Assembly (NCBI GenBank): GCA_900544945.1
Contig: UQXG01000025.1
Coordinates: 1-19,426, forward strand
Origin: an uncultured Eubacteriales bacterium
GTDB taxonomy: Bacteria > Bacillota > Clostridia > Oscillospirales > Oscillospiraceae
DNA length: 19,426 bases
Reading direction: 5' to 3'
Under the pieces are notes generated by a model. It was not told the origin of the DNA. It saw only the letters and a program-made list of their open reading frames with translations, and did not search any database. Each line of letters opens with the position of its first letter. The first letter of the stretch is position 1. Shown here piece after piece: positions 6,869 through 14,470 of the stretch. Both the position numbers and the translations under genes were made by a program.

Positions 6869-7314
6869 TGGAGCAGACGGTGCGTGTCCGGCGGCTTCTG
6901 GAAAACGGAAACGCCGAGGTTGTCCATGTCCGGGAGAGCGCCTGCTCCGGGGACTGTCACAAGTGCAGCGGCTGCGGAGCGGCCAAGGAGGCGGTGATCT
7001 TCACCGCCCGGAACCTCATCGGAGCCAGACCCGGGGAGCTGGTGCGGGTGGAGTCCTCCACCGCGCCGGTGCTGAAGGCGGCGGTGGTGCTGTATGTGCT
7101 GCCCCTGATCCTGTTCTTCCTGGGCTATTACCTGGGAACCCTGCCGGGAAGCTTCGGCGCCCTGGGGGGCTGCCTGGGCTTTGCGCTGGGGGTGGTCATC
7201 GTGATCGCCTATGACCGGCTGGTTGCCCGGAAGGCAAATCTGACCTATACCATTACGGCATATGCGGAAAGTGTGCCGAATTTGACCGGAAAAGAGGAAG
7301 ATACCCATGGTTAA
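6868..7314 (+). CDS. RseC/MucC-like four-cysteine membrane protein
   Basis: The 148-residue product has an N-terminal cytoplasmic domain with a cysteine cluster ACSGDCHKCSGCG (Cys26, 30, 33, 36). Two membrane helices follow at about 69-90 and 95-115, then a short tail. This layout is that of the RseC/MucC (SoxR-reducing system) family. The cysteines probably bind a metal or a Fe-S centre, or act in redox. In Proteobacteria the family is tied to sigma-E control and Rnf-dependent SoxR reduction. Its role in Clostridia is not established, and neither SoxR nor Rnf genes are in the window. Its start overlaps the ybbR stop (TGATG) and its end overlaps yicC by 8 bases, so it belongs firmly to this operon. 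Confidence 0.8.
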   Translation: MEQTVRVRRLLENGNAEVVHVRESACSGDCHKCSGCGAAKEAVIFTARNLIGARPGELVRVESSTAPVLKAAVVLYVLPLILFFLGYYLGTLPGSFGALGGCLGFALGVVIVIAYDRLVARKANLTYTITAYAESVPNLTGKEEDTHG

Positions 7315-8185
7315 GAGCATGACCGGCTACGGCCGGGCAGTGGAAACCGTCAACGGCCGGGAGTACACCGTGGAGCTGCGCTCCGTCAATAACCGATACT
7401 TAGACTGCACCGTAAAGCTGCCCAGAACCCTGTCCTTCGCGGAGGACGCGGTGAAGCAGGCGGTGAAGGCCACCATTTCCCGGGGCAAGGTGGATGTGTT
7501 CATCTCCCTGCGCGCCGAGGGTGCCCAGGATGTGAAGATTAGCCTGAATGCTCCCGTGGTGGAGGGGTATCTGGCCGCTATGCGCCAGATGGTGGATACC
7601 TACGGTGTCCGGGACGACATCAGCGTCAGCACCCTTTCTCAGCTGCCGGACGTATTCACTGTGGAAAAGCCGGAAGTGGACGAGGAGGCTCTCCAGGCCG
7701 ATCTGATGGGCGTGGTGGACAAGGCCCTGACCCAGTACGACGCCATGCGCTCTGCCGAAGGCAAAGCCCTGGAAAACGACCTCCGTGGCCGGGGGCAGAC
7801 CATTTTGGAACTGGTTTCCCAGGTGGAGGCCGGAAGCGGCCAGACGGTTATTGATTACCGTACCCGGCTGGAAAACAAGCTGAAGGAGGTTCTGGCAAAT
7901 ACCGCCATCGACGAAAGCCGGATTCTCACCGAGGCGGCGATTTTCGCCGACAAGGTGGCAGTGGACGAGGAAACCGTCCGTCTGAGAAGCCACCTGGATC
8001 AGATGAATCATATGCTCACCGCCGGCGGTGCCATCGGCCGGAAGCTGGACTTCCTGCTTCAGGAAATGAACCGGGAAAGCAATACCATCGGCTCCAAGTG
8101 TTCCGATGTGCGGCTGGCCCGGATCGTGGTGGAGATCAAGGCAGAGCTGGAAAAAATCCGGGAGCAGACCCAGAATATTGAGTAA
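7307..8185 (+). CDS. yicC: YicC/YloC family endoribonuclease
   Basis: The 292-residue product opens with VKSMTGYGRA (2-11), the hallmark N-terminus of the YicC-like family. ELRSVNNRYLD (about 24-34) follows. It ends with the DUF1732 block DFLLQEMNRESNTIGSKC and the coiled EIKAELEKIREQ tail. E. coli YicC and B. subtilis YloC are endoribonucleases that take part in RNA turnover. The start at 7307 lies within the last codons of the RseC-like gene and has a GAGGAAG site about 6 bases upstream. The order yicC-remA-gmk-rpoZ-priA is a recurring one in Bacillota, which supports every member of the group. Confidence 0.94.
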   Translation: MVKSMTGYGRAVETVNGREYTVELRSVNNRYLDCTVKLPRTLSFAEDAVKQAVKATISRGKVDVFISLRAEGAQDVKISLNAPVVEGYLAAMRQMVDTYGVRDDISVSTLSQLPDVFTVEKPEVDEEALQADLMGVVDKALTQYDAMRSAEGKALENDLRGRGQTILELVSQVEAGSGQTVIDYRTRLENKLKEVLANTAIDESRILTEAAIFADKVAVDEETVRLRSHLDQMNHMLTAGGAIGRKLDFLLQEMNRESNTIGSKCSDVRLARIVVEIKAELEKIREQTQNIE

Positions 8186-8196
8186 GCGGTGGTAGC

Positions 8197-8460
8197 ATGA
8201 AGCTGATCAACATCGGATTCGGCAGCATGGTTGCGGCAAACCGGCTGCTTGCCATTGTGGCTCCGGACTCTGCCCCTATCAAGCGGGTGATTCAGGAGGC
8301 CAGAGATCGGGGAATGCTGATTGACGCCTCCTTCGGCCGGAAGACCAAGGCGGTGATTCTGATGGACACGGATCATGTGATTCTGTCCGCCATTCCCACG
8401 GAAACAATCTGCGCCCGGTGGTCAGGCCACGGGGAGCCGGAAAGAGAGGAAGCAGAATGA
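8197..8460 (+). CDS. remA: RemA family regulator (DUF370)
   Basis: This 87-residue protein starts with KLINIGFGSMVAANRLLAIV and contains SAPIKRVIQEARDRGMLIDASFGRKTKAVI in the middle, the DUF370/RemA pattern. In B. subtilis RemA is a small ring-forming DNA-binding activator of biofilm matrix and osmoprotection genes; in this organism the targets are unknown. The last 12 or so residues (GHGEPEREEAE) are acidic and not part of the core. The ribosome site is weak (GGTGG about 7 bases upstream), but the start is fixed by homology. It overlaps gmk as ATGA. Confidence 0.93.
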   Translation: MKLINIGFGSMVAANRLLAIVAPDSAPIKRVIQEARDRGMLIDASFGRKTKAVILMDTDHVILSAIPTETICARWSGHGEPEREEAE

Positions 8461-9005
8461 AGAAAGGGAAGCTCATCGTGATTTCCGGTGCCTCCGGAGT
8501 TGGAAAGGGCACGGTTTTGGGTATTATGATGGAGAAGCGGAAGGATTTGTCCTTTTCCGTGTCCGCAACCACCCGCCCGCCCAGACCCGGGGAGATTGAC
8601 GGAGTGCACTACTACTTCATCACCCGGGAGAAATTTGAAGCCATGATTGCCGCCGGAGAATTCCTGGAATACGATGCCCACGCGGCCAATTACTACGGAA
8701 CTCCCCGTGCCCAGGCAGAAGAAAAGCAATCCCACGGGCCGGTGCTGCTGGATATTGAGCCCAAGGGCGCGAAGCAGGTGAAGGAAAAGGCTCCGGACGC
8801 GGTTCTGATCTTCATCATGCCCCCTTCCGTCCAGGAGCTGGAACGCCGTCTGCGGGGCCGGGGGGACACCTCGGAGGAGCAGATTCAGATGCGCATGGAG
8901 CGGGCCACCTGGGAAATGGAGCAGCGGGTCTGGTATGACCATGTGGTGGTCAACGACGACCCGGAGCGGTGCGCCCAGGAAATTTTGAAAATTATCGCTG
9001 AATAA
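8457..9005 (+). CDS. gmk: Guanylate kinase
   Basis: Guanylate kinase phosphorylates GMP (and dGMP) to GDP with ATP, and sits between salvage or alarmone pools and GTP. The product is 182 residues, slightly short of the common 200-210. P-loop GASGVGKGT (11-19), GMP-binding VSATTRPPRPGEIDGVHYYF (35-54) and EFLEYDAHAANYYGTP (68-83) are visible. The lid is RLRGRGDTSEEQI (131-143). The segment DIEPKGAKQVK (99-109) replaces the usual DIDVQGA. I chose the ATG at 8457 (ATGA overlap with remA) because GAGAGGAAG precedes it at good spacing and the protein then begins at the first strand. An upstream in-frame start would add 13 unrelated residues. Confidence 0.95.
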   Translation: MKKGKLIVISGASGVGKGTVLGIMMEKRKDLSFSVSATTRPPRPGEIDGVHYYFITREKFEAMIAAGEFLEYDAHAANYYGTPRAQAEEKQSHGPVLLDIEPKGAKQVKEKAPDAVLIFIMPPSVQELERRLRGRGDTSEEQIQMRMERATWEMEQRVWYDHVVVNDDPERCAQEILKIIAE

Positions 9006-9050
9006 GCGTTAACTTTACCATTTTACTTTCGATTTTGGAGGAATTTGATT

Positions 9051-9257
9051 ATGCTGTACCCCCCTGTTGCGGAATTGCTGGAGCATGTGGATAGCCGTTA
9101 CCTGCTGGTGAATGTGGTGGCCCATCGGGCACGCCAGATCGCTGCCGAGGCCGAGGCCTTCCAGGAGGAGCTGCCGGAAAAGCCGGTGACTCTGGCCATT
9201 GAAGAGGTTGCCGACGGCAAGCTGTCCGCGACCATTAAGGACGAGTATAAGTACTGA
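9051..9257 (+). CDS. rpoZ: DNA-directed RNA polymerase omega subunit
   Basis: Omega is the small RNA polymerase subunit that helps fold and hold the beta-prime subunit. The 68-residue product begins MLYPPVAELLEHVDSRYLLV and has VVAHRARQIAAEAE, the conserved helix region of Rpb6/omega proteins. The ATG at 9051 has GGAGG (9037-9041) 9 bases upstream; an in-frame TTG two codons earlier is less likely. A 45-base AT-rich gap from gmk is the largest in this gene series. A 6-bp hairpin overlaps its stop codon. Its position between gmk and priA is standard. Confidence 0.93.
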   Translation: MLYPPVAELLEHVDSRYLLVNVVAHRARQIAAEAEAFQEELPEKPVTLAIEEVADGKLSATIKDEYKY

Positions 9258-9266
9258 TTCCAGTAC
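9251..9266 (+). other. Small hairpin over the rpoZ stop codon
   Basis: GTACTG (9251-9256) and CAGTAC (9261-9266) form a perfect 6-bp stem with a 4-base loop that contains the last base of the rpoZ TGA. No T tract follows, so it is not a terminator. It lies 7 bases before the priA GGAGG site and could tune translation of priA or protect an RNA 3' end. It may also be chance. Confidence 0.3.
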
Positions 9267-9288
9267 GGATTGTGGAGGAATTGGGGCG

Positions 9289-11730
9289 ATGATCGGAAAA
9301 ATTGCTGTTTCCGCGGCGAATTTTGCCATTGACAAGCCCTATTCCTATTGGATTCCCCAGGATATGGCCCTTGCCCCCGGTCAGCGGGTGATGGTTCCCT
9401 TCGGTCGCGCCAACCGGCGCACGGAGGGAATTGTCCTGACTGTGGAGCCGGGCAGTGAGGACAAGCTGAAGCCGGTGGAAAGCTGCCTGGACGACGGCCC
9501 GATCCTTACCGAGACCCAGCTGCGGCTGGCGGCCTTCCTCCGGGAGCGGTATTTCTGTACCTTTTTCGATGCCATTCGGGTAATGCTCCCGGCGGGACTC
9601 TGGTTCCGAACCCGGCTGACGGTTTCCCTGACGGAAGAACGAAGTTGGAAGGACAAGACCATCCGCAAGGAGGGGGCGGCAGAGCTTCTGGAGCTGCTGG
9701 AAAATCTGGGCGGCACCGCCCAGGAGGAAGCTCTGCGGAATCTCATCTCCGACGAGGACTCCCTGCGGGAGGTGCTCAGCTACCTTCGTCAGAAGAAGTG
9801 GATCACCTGCCAGACGGATTTTCTGCGGAAAACCCAGGATAAGTCGGAAAAAATTGCCACCCTTGCCCAGTCCCCTGAGGAGACCATGGCTTATGCCGCC
9901 AGCCGTCCCAAGTCTGCTGCCATGCAGCGGCAGGTGTTGGAACTGCTGTGCAGCGTCGGCAGTGCGGCGGTGAAGGATGTGTGCTATTTCACCGGAGCCT
10001 CCACGGCTACGGTGAACCGGCTGGAAAAGCTGGGCTATCTGACTCTGTCCCAGCGACCGGTGCTTCGCTGCCGGGAGATTCGCCCGGCGAAGCTCTCGGG
10101 CCCGCTGGTGCTGAACGAGGAGCAGCAGGCCTGCTTTGAAGGCCTGGCTTCCCAGATGGCGCAGAAGGAGCCGGGGACGGCTCTTCTCTACGGCGTCACC
10201 GGCTCCGGAAAAACCAGCGTGTATATCCGGCTGATCCAGACCTGCCTGGAGAAGGGGAAGAGCGCCATGCTCCTGGTTCCGGAAATTGCCCTGACGCCCC
10301 AGCTGTTGGGAATTCTCGCAGCCTATTTTGGCACTCAGGTTGCGGTGCTGCACAGCAGCCTGTCCGCCGCCGAGCGGTACGACCAGTGGAAGCGGGTGAA
10401 GAGCGGGGACGCCAGGGTAGTGGTGGGCACACGCAGTGCGGTATTTGCCCCCTGCACCCCCGGCCTTCTCATTCTGGACGAGGAGCAGGAGCATTCCTAT
10501 AAATCCGAAAGCGCGCCCCGGTACGATGCCAAGGAGGTTGCCATCTGGCGGGGGGCCAAGGAGAAAGCCCTGGTGGTTCTGGGCTCTGCCACTCCCAGCA
10601 TTGAGAGCATGTACCGGGCGAAAACCGGCCTTTACCGGCTCTATACCCTGCGCCAGCGTTACAATGGCCGCCCGCTTCCCGAGGTGGAGATCGTGGACAT
10701 GCGGGAGGAGCTGAAGCTGGGAAACGACACCAGCCTGAGCATCCCCCTGCGCCAGCGAATCTTAGAGACCCGCCAGGCGGGAAAGCAGACCATTCTGCTG
10801 CTGAACCGCCGGGGCAACAGCCGGGCTCTGGTGTGCATTGACTGCCGCCAGACGCCGGAGTGTCCCCGATGCAGCGTTCACCTGACCTATCACAGTGCCA
10901 ACAGCCGCCTGATGTGCCACTACTGCGGCTTTTCCATGGCTGCCCCGGCTCGGTGTCCCGCCTGCGGCGGGCCCCTGAAAGCCATCGGCACCGGCACCCA
11001 GAAGGTTCAGCAGGAGCTGACGGCTCTGTTCCCGGATATGGAAACCAGCCGGATGGACGCGGATACGGTCAGCGCGGTGAATACCCACGAGAAAATTCTG
11101 GAGCATTTTCAGAAGGAAAACGTTCCCGTGCTTCTGGGAACCCAAATGGTAGCAAAGGGACTGAATCTGCCGAATGTGACATTGGTTGGCGTTCTGGACG
11201 GAGACCTGAGCCTCTATTCCGGAGGCTTCCGGGCAGGGGAGACCACCTTCAATATGCTCACCCAGGTGGTGGGTCGGGCAGGCCGAGGCGACAGCGCCGG
11301 TCGGGCGGTGATTCAGACTCTTCAGCCGGAGCATCAGGTCATCGGCCTTGCGGCAAAGCAGGATTACGATGGGTTTTACGATCTGGAAATCCGCCTGCGT
11401 CAGGCTCAGGCGGCGCCGCCCTTCGGGGATTTCGCCCTGGTCACCTTCTCCGGTCAGGAGGAGGGACAGGTACTCCGGGGAGCCGCGGTGTTCCGGGACA
11501 GCCTGAACGCCTGGCTGCGTCAGGTTCCGGAAGAAAAATGCAGCGTGCTGGGCCCGGCCCCCTGTGTGGTGCCCAAGGTTAACTATAACTACCGCTATCA
11601 GCTGACCCTGCGCTGCCATATGACGCGGCCCCTGCGCCAGCTGCTGGCCGCGCTGCTGCGAAAATTCAGTCAGGACAAAGCCAACCGGGGCGTCAATGCC
11701 TACATTGACGTCAACGGCTATGATATGTAA
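9289..11730 (+). CDS. priA: Primosomal replication restart helicase PriA
   Basis: PriA recognises stalled forks and reloads the replisome. The 813-residue product matches Gram-positive PriA in length. The N-terminal 3'-DNA-binding domain begins IAVSAANFAIDKPYSYWIP. Walker A is GVTGSGKTS (302-310) and the motif II region is LDEEQEHSYKSE, with Asp397. Eight zinc-binding cysteines stand at 516, 519, 525, 528, 543, 546, 556 and 559. GTQMVAKGLNLPNVTLVGVLDGD and QVVGRAGRGDSAG are late helicase motifs. The fourth motif II residue is Gln400, where E. coli PriA has His (DEEH). I chose the ATG at 9289, with GGAGG 10 bases upstream. An earlier in-frame start overlapping rpoZ would add 30 residues without homology. 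Confidence 0.95.
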   Translation: MIGKIAVSAANFAIDKPYSYWIPQDMALAPGQRVMVPFGRANRRTEGIVLTVEPGSEDKLKPVESCLDDGPILTETQLRLAAFLRERYFCTFFDAIRVMLPAGLWFRTRLTVSLTEERSWKDKTIRKEGAAELLELLENLGGTAQEEALRNLISDEDSLREVLSYLRQKKWITCQTDFLRKTQDKSEKIATLAQSPEETMAYAASRPKSAAMQRQVLELLCSVGSAAVKDVCYFTGASTATVNRLEKLGYLTLSQRPVLRCREIRPAKLSGPLVLNEEQQACFEGLASQMAQKEPGTALLYGVTGSGKTSVYIRLIQTCLEKGKSAMLLVPEIALTPQLLGILAAYFGTQVAVLHSSLSAAERYDQWKRVKSGDARVVVGTRSAVFAPCTPGLLILDEEQEHSYKSESAPRYDAKEVAIWRGAKEKALVVLGSATPSIESMYRAKTGLYRLYTLRQRYNGRPLPEVEIVDMREELKLGNDTSLSIPLRQRILETRQAGKQTILLLNRRGNSRALVCIDCRQTPECPRCSVHLTYHSANSRLMCHYCGFSMAAPARCPACGGPLKAIGTGTQKVQQELTALFPDMETSRMDADTVSAVNTHEKILEHFQKENVPVLLGTQMVAKGLNLPNVTLVGVLDGDLSLYSGGFRAGETTFNMLTQVVGRAGRGDSAGRAVIQTLQPEHQVIGLAAKQDYDGFYDLEIRLRQAQAAPPFGDFALVTFSGQEEGQVLRGAAVFRDSLNAWLRQVPEEKCSVLGPAPCVVPKVNYNYRYQLTLRCHMTRPLRQLLAALLRKFSQDKANRGVNAYIDVNGYDM

Positions 11731-11745
11731 AGAGAGGGACCGGAA

Positions 11746-12225
11746 ATGGGACTGCGGAAGATTTTAACGGATAAGGATCCGGCTCTGCACAAGGTGTGCA
11801 GACCGGTGGAAAAATTTGACGGACGGCTGCACAAGCTGCTGGACGACATGAAGGAGACTTTGGCCGATGCCAACGGCGTAGGCCTGGCGGCTCCCCAGGT
11901 GGGGATTCTGCGCCGGGTGGTGCTGGTGGATACCGGCGATGAGGTGCTGGAACTGATCAACCCCAGTCTGCTGGAAACCTCCGGGGAACAGGTGGGAGCC
12001 GAGGGCTGCCTCAGCGTCCCCGGCAAGTACGGCCTGGTGAAGCGCCCCAATTACGCCAAGGTTCGGGCGCAGGATCGGGACGGCAACTGGTTCGAGGCCG
12101 AGGGAGAGGAACTGATTGCCCGGTGCTTCTGCCATGAGCTGGATCACCTGGACGGCATTCTCTACACCGAGGTCATGGAGCGGTTCCTCACCGAGGAAGA
12201 GCTGGAAGCCCAGGAAGAAGAGTAA
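11746..12225 (+). CDS. def: Peptide deformylase
   Basis: Peptide deformylase removes the formyl group from the N-terminal Met of new proteins and is a metalloenzyme. The 159-residue product has the three family motifs: GVGLAAPQVG (44-53), EGCLS (86-90, metal ligand Cys88) and HELDHLDG (130-137, metal ligands His130 and His134, catalytic Glu131). The C-terminus is strongly acidic. GAGAGGGA precedes the ATG. It lies 15 bases after priA and 20 bases before fmt, so the enzyme that adds formyl and the one that removes it are made from one message, the standard def-fmt pairing. Confidence 0.96.
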   Translation: MGLRKILTDKDPALHKVCRPVEKFDGRLHKLLDDMKETLADANGVGLAAPQVGILRRVVLVDTGDEVLELINPSLLETSGEQVGAEGCLSVPGKYGLVKRPNYAKVRAQDRDGNWFEAEGEELIARCFCHELDHLDGILYTEVMERFLTEEELEAQEEE

Positions 12226-12245
12226 TCCGATAAGGGGGAAAAACC

Positions 12246-13157
12246 TTGCGAGTTGTGTTTATGGGCACGCCGGACATTGCGGCGACTTGCCTGAAAAAGA
12301 TTTTGGCCGATGGCTTTGAGGTGGTCGGCGTCTATACCCAGCCCGACCGTCCCAAGGGTCGGGGCATGAAGCTGGTGGCCTCTCCCGTGAAGGAGGTGGC
12401 ACTGAGCGCGAATATTCCCGTGTTCCAGCCGGAAAATTTCCGGGAAGAGGAGACGGTGGAGACCCTGCGGGCATTGAAACCGGATATCTGTGCGGTGGTT
12501 GCCTACGGCCGGATTCTACCCCAGAAGGTGCTGGATGTGCCGACTCTGGGCTGCATCAACATTCACGCAAGTCTGCTTCCCAAGTACCGGGGCAGCGCTC
12601 CCTATCAGTGGGCGGTGCTGGACGGCTTGAGCGAAAGCGGCGTCACCGCCATGTATCTGTGCCGGGAAATGGACGCGGGGGACATCATCGATGTGTCCAA
12701 GACCCCCATCGGGGAAAATGAGACTGCCGGAGAGCTTCTGAATCATCTGGCGGTGCTGGGAGCGGAACTGCTGAGCAAGACGCTCGGCCGTTTTCAGAAG
12801 GAAGGAAAGCTTCCCGGAACCCGGCAGGACGCGTCTCAGGTGTCCTACGCTCCCATGCTGGATAAAACCATGTGCCCCATCGACTGGAATAAGACTGCCT
12901 GGCAGGTGCACAACCAGGTGCGGGGCCTGCACCCCTGGCCGGTAGCTACCATGGTTTTGCAGGGAAAAACCTTCAAGGTTCACGATACCCGGGTGGTGGA
13001 GGGCACCGGCAAGCCCGGACAGATTTTGGGTCTGACGAAAACCGGTCTGCGGATTGCCTGCGGTGAGGGTGCCGTGGAGATCACCTCCCTCCAGGCCGAG
13101 GGCGGAAAGCGGATGGCCGCGCCGGACTACTTCCGGGGCCACCCTCTGGAAGCCTGA
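12246..13157 (+). CDS. fmt: Methionyl-tRNA formyltransferase (TTG start)
   Basis: Fmt formylates Met-tRNAfMet using 10-formyl-tetrahydrofolate. The 303-residue product shows the N-terminal VVFMGTPDIAATCL strand and NIHASLLPKYRGSAP (105-119) with catalytic Asn105 and His107. GVTAMYLCREMDAGDI (132-147) carries the catalytic Asp146. A C-terminal OB-fold tRNA-binding domain starts near residue 205. The start is TTG at 12246: the family motif R-(V/I)-V-F-M-G-T-P begins at the second codon, and the next in-frame ATG would remove the first beta strand. AAGGGGGAA (12231-12239) sits 6 bases upstream. It overlaps rsmB by TGATG. Confidence 0.94.
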   Translation: MRVVFMGTPDIAATCLKKILADGFEVVGVYTQPDRPKGRGMKLVASPVKEVALSANIPVFQPENFREEETVETLRALKPDICAVVAYGRILPQKVLDVPTLGCINIHASLLPKYRGSAPYQWAVLDGLSESGVTAMYLCREMDAGDIIDVSKTPIGENETAGELLNHLAVLGAELLSKTLGRFQKEGKLPGTRQDASQVSYAPMLDKTMCPIDWNKTAWQVHNQVRGLHPWPVATMVLQGKTFKVHDTRVVEGTGKPGQILGLTKTGLRIACGEGAVEITSLQAEGGKRMAAPDYFRGHPLEA

Positions 13158-14470
13158 TGGGCGCCCGGGAAACCGCGCTGAACGCGCTGATTGCCTGCCG
13201 CCGGGAGGATGCCTGGCCCAACGCCGTGCTGAAAACGGCCATCCGCCGGGACGGGCTGGACAGCCGGGACGCGGCACTGGCAACGCGGCTTTGCTACGGA
13301 GTCTCCCAGAACCGGGAGAAACTGGATTTTTACCTCAAGCAGCTGCTCCGGGGCAGTGTGAAGAGTCTTCACCCGGTGGTGCGGGACATTCTCCACCTGG
13401 GGCTCTATCAGCTCTACGAGCTGGACAAAATCCCGGACAGCGCGGCGGTGAACGAATCCGTTGCCCTGACAAAAAAATACTGCAAAAATCCCAAGGCGGC
13501 CTCCCTGGTCAACGGTGTTCTGCGAAACGCCGTCCGTGACCGGGGTCGGCTGAAAAAGCCGACTTCTTACGCTGATAAGTACAGCCATCCGGATGCCCTG
13601 ATTTCGCTGCTCAAGCAGAACCTTCCCAAGGGCACTCTGGAGCCTATGCTCATTGCGGACAACGGCGTGCCGGAGACCACGGTGCAGGTCAATACCCTTC
13701 GGATTCCCACGGAAGCTCTGAAAGAGAGGCTGGAAGGGGAGGGGGTCACAGCCTCTTGCCATCCCTGGATGCCGGACTGCCTGATTCTTTCCGGTACAGG
13801 CGACTTGGAGCGGCTGCCGTCCTTCCGGGAAGGGCTGTTCTACGTCCAGGATCCGGCGGCAAAGCTCAGCGTCCTGTGTGCTCAGCTTCCCAAAGAGGGG
13901 GCGCGCATTCTGGACTGCTGCGCTGCCCCCGGCGGGAAAAGCTTCGCCGCCGCCATTGCCATGGGCGGCCAGGGGGAGATCACTTCCTGTGACGTGCACC
14001 CCCACAAAACCGAGCTGATCGCCAAGGGTGCGGCTCGGCTGAGGCTGAATCACATTACATCGAAGCTACAGGACGCTTCCGTTTTCGTCCCGGAATGGGA
14101 AAGCACCATGGACGCGGTGATTGCGGACGTGCCCTGCTCCGGCTTGGGCATCATCCGGAAAAAGCCGGATATCCGGTATAAAAATCTGGAAGAAACGGAA
14201 GATTTACCGGCGTTGCAGCTGGCCATTCTGGAAAACCAGTGCCGGTATGTAAAGCCCGGCGGACTGCTGCTCTACTCCACCTGCACGGTGCTTCGCCGGG
14301 AAAATGAGCAGGTGGTGGAGGCCTTTCTGAAAAACCACGAAGATTTTGCCAGGGAGCCTTTGCCTCTGCCGGAAATCTTCCCCAAAAACAAAACCGGGAT
14401 GCTGACGCTGATTCCCGGACAGTACGACACCGACGGCTTCTTCATCTGCCGTCTTCGGAGGAAAGCATGA
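13157..14470 (+). CDS. rsmB: 16S rRNA (cytosine-967-C5)-methyltransferase RsmB/Sun
   Basis: RsmB methylates C967 of 16S rRNA with SAM. The 437-residue product has an N-terminal NusB-like RNA-binding domain (about 1-135, with DILHLGLYQLYELD at 77-90). The Rossmann methyltransferase domain follows. SAM motif I is ILDCCAAPGGKS (251-262). Motif IV DVPCSGLGI (324-332) with Cys327 and motif VI YSTCTV (373-378) with Cys376 are the two-cysteine catalytic pair of m5C enzymes. The ATG shares a base with the fmt stop and has no strong ribosome site, so it probably relies on coupling. fmt-rsmB-rlmN is a common order in Bacillota and is part of why I prefer RsmB over other m5C methyltransferases. Confidence 0.94.
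   Translation: MGARETALNALIACRREDAWPNAVLKTAIRRDGLDSRDAALATRLCYGVSQNREKLDFYLKQLLRGSVKSLHPVVRDILHLGLYQLYELDKIPDSAAVNESVALTKKYCKNPKAASLVNGVLRNAVRDRGRLKKPTSYADKYSHPDALISLLKQNLPKGTLEPMLIADNGVPETTVQVNTLRIPTEALKERLEGEGVTASCHPWMPDCLILSGTGDLERLPSFREGLFYVQDPAAKLSVLCAQLPKEGARILDCCAAPGGKSFAAAIAMGGQGEITSCDVHPHKTELIAKGAARLRLNHITSKLQDASVFVPEWESTMDAVIADVPCSGLGIIRKKPDIRYKNLEETEDLPALQLAILENQCRYVKPGGLLLYSTCTVLRRENEQVVEAFLKNHEDFAREPLPLPEIFPKNKTGMLTLIPGQYDTDGFFICRLRRKA

Noticed and set aside
8985..9014. TTGAAA with TTAACT as an internal promoter for rpoZ
   Set aside because: The -35 is good, but the -10 matches only half of consensus at an 18-base spacing. The AT-rich gap makes it tempting, but the support is too weak.
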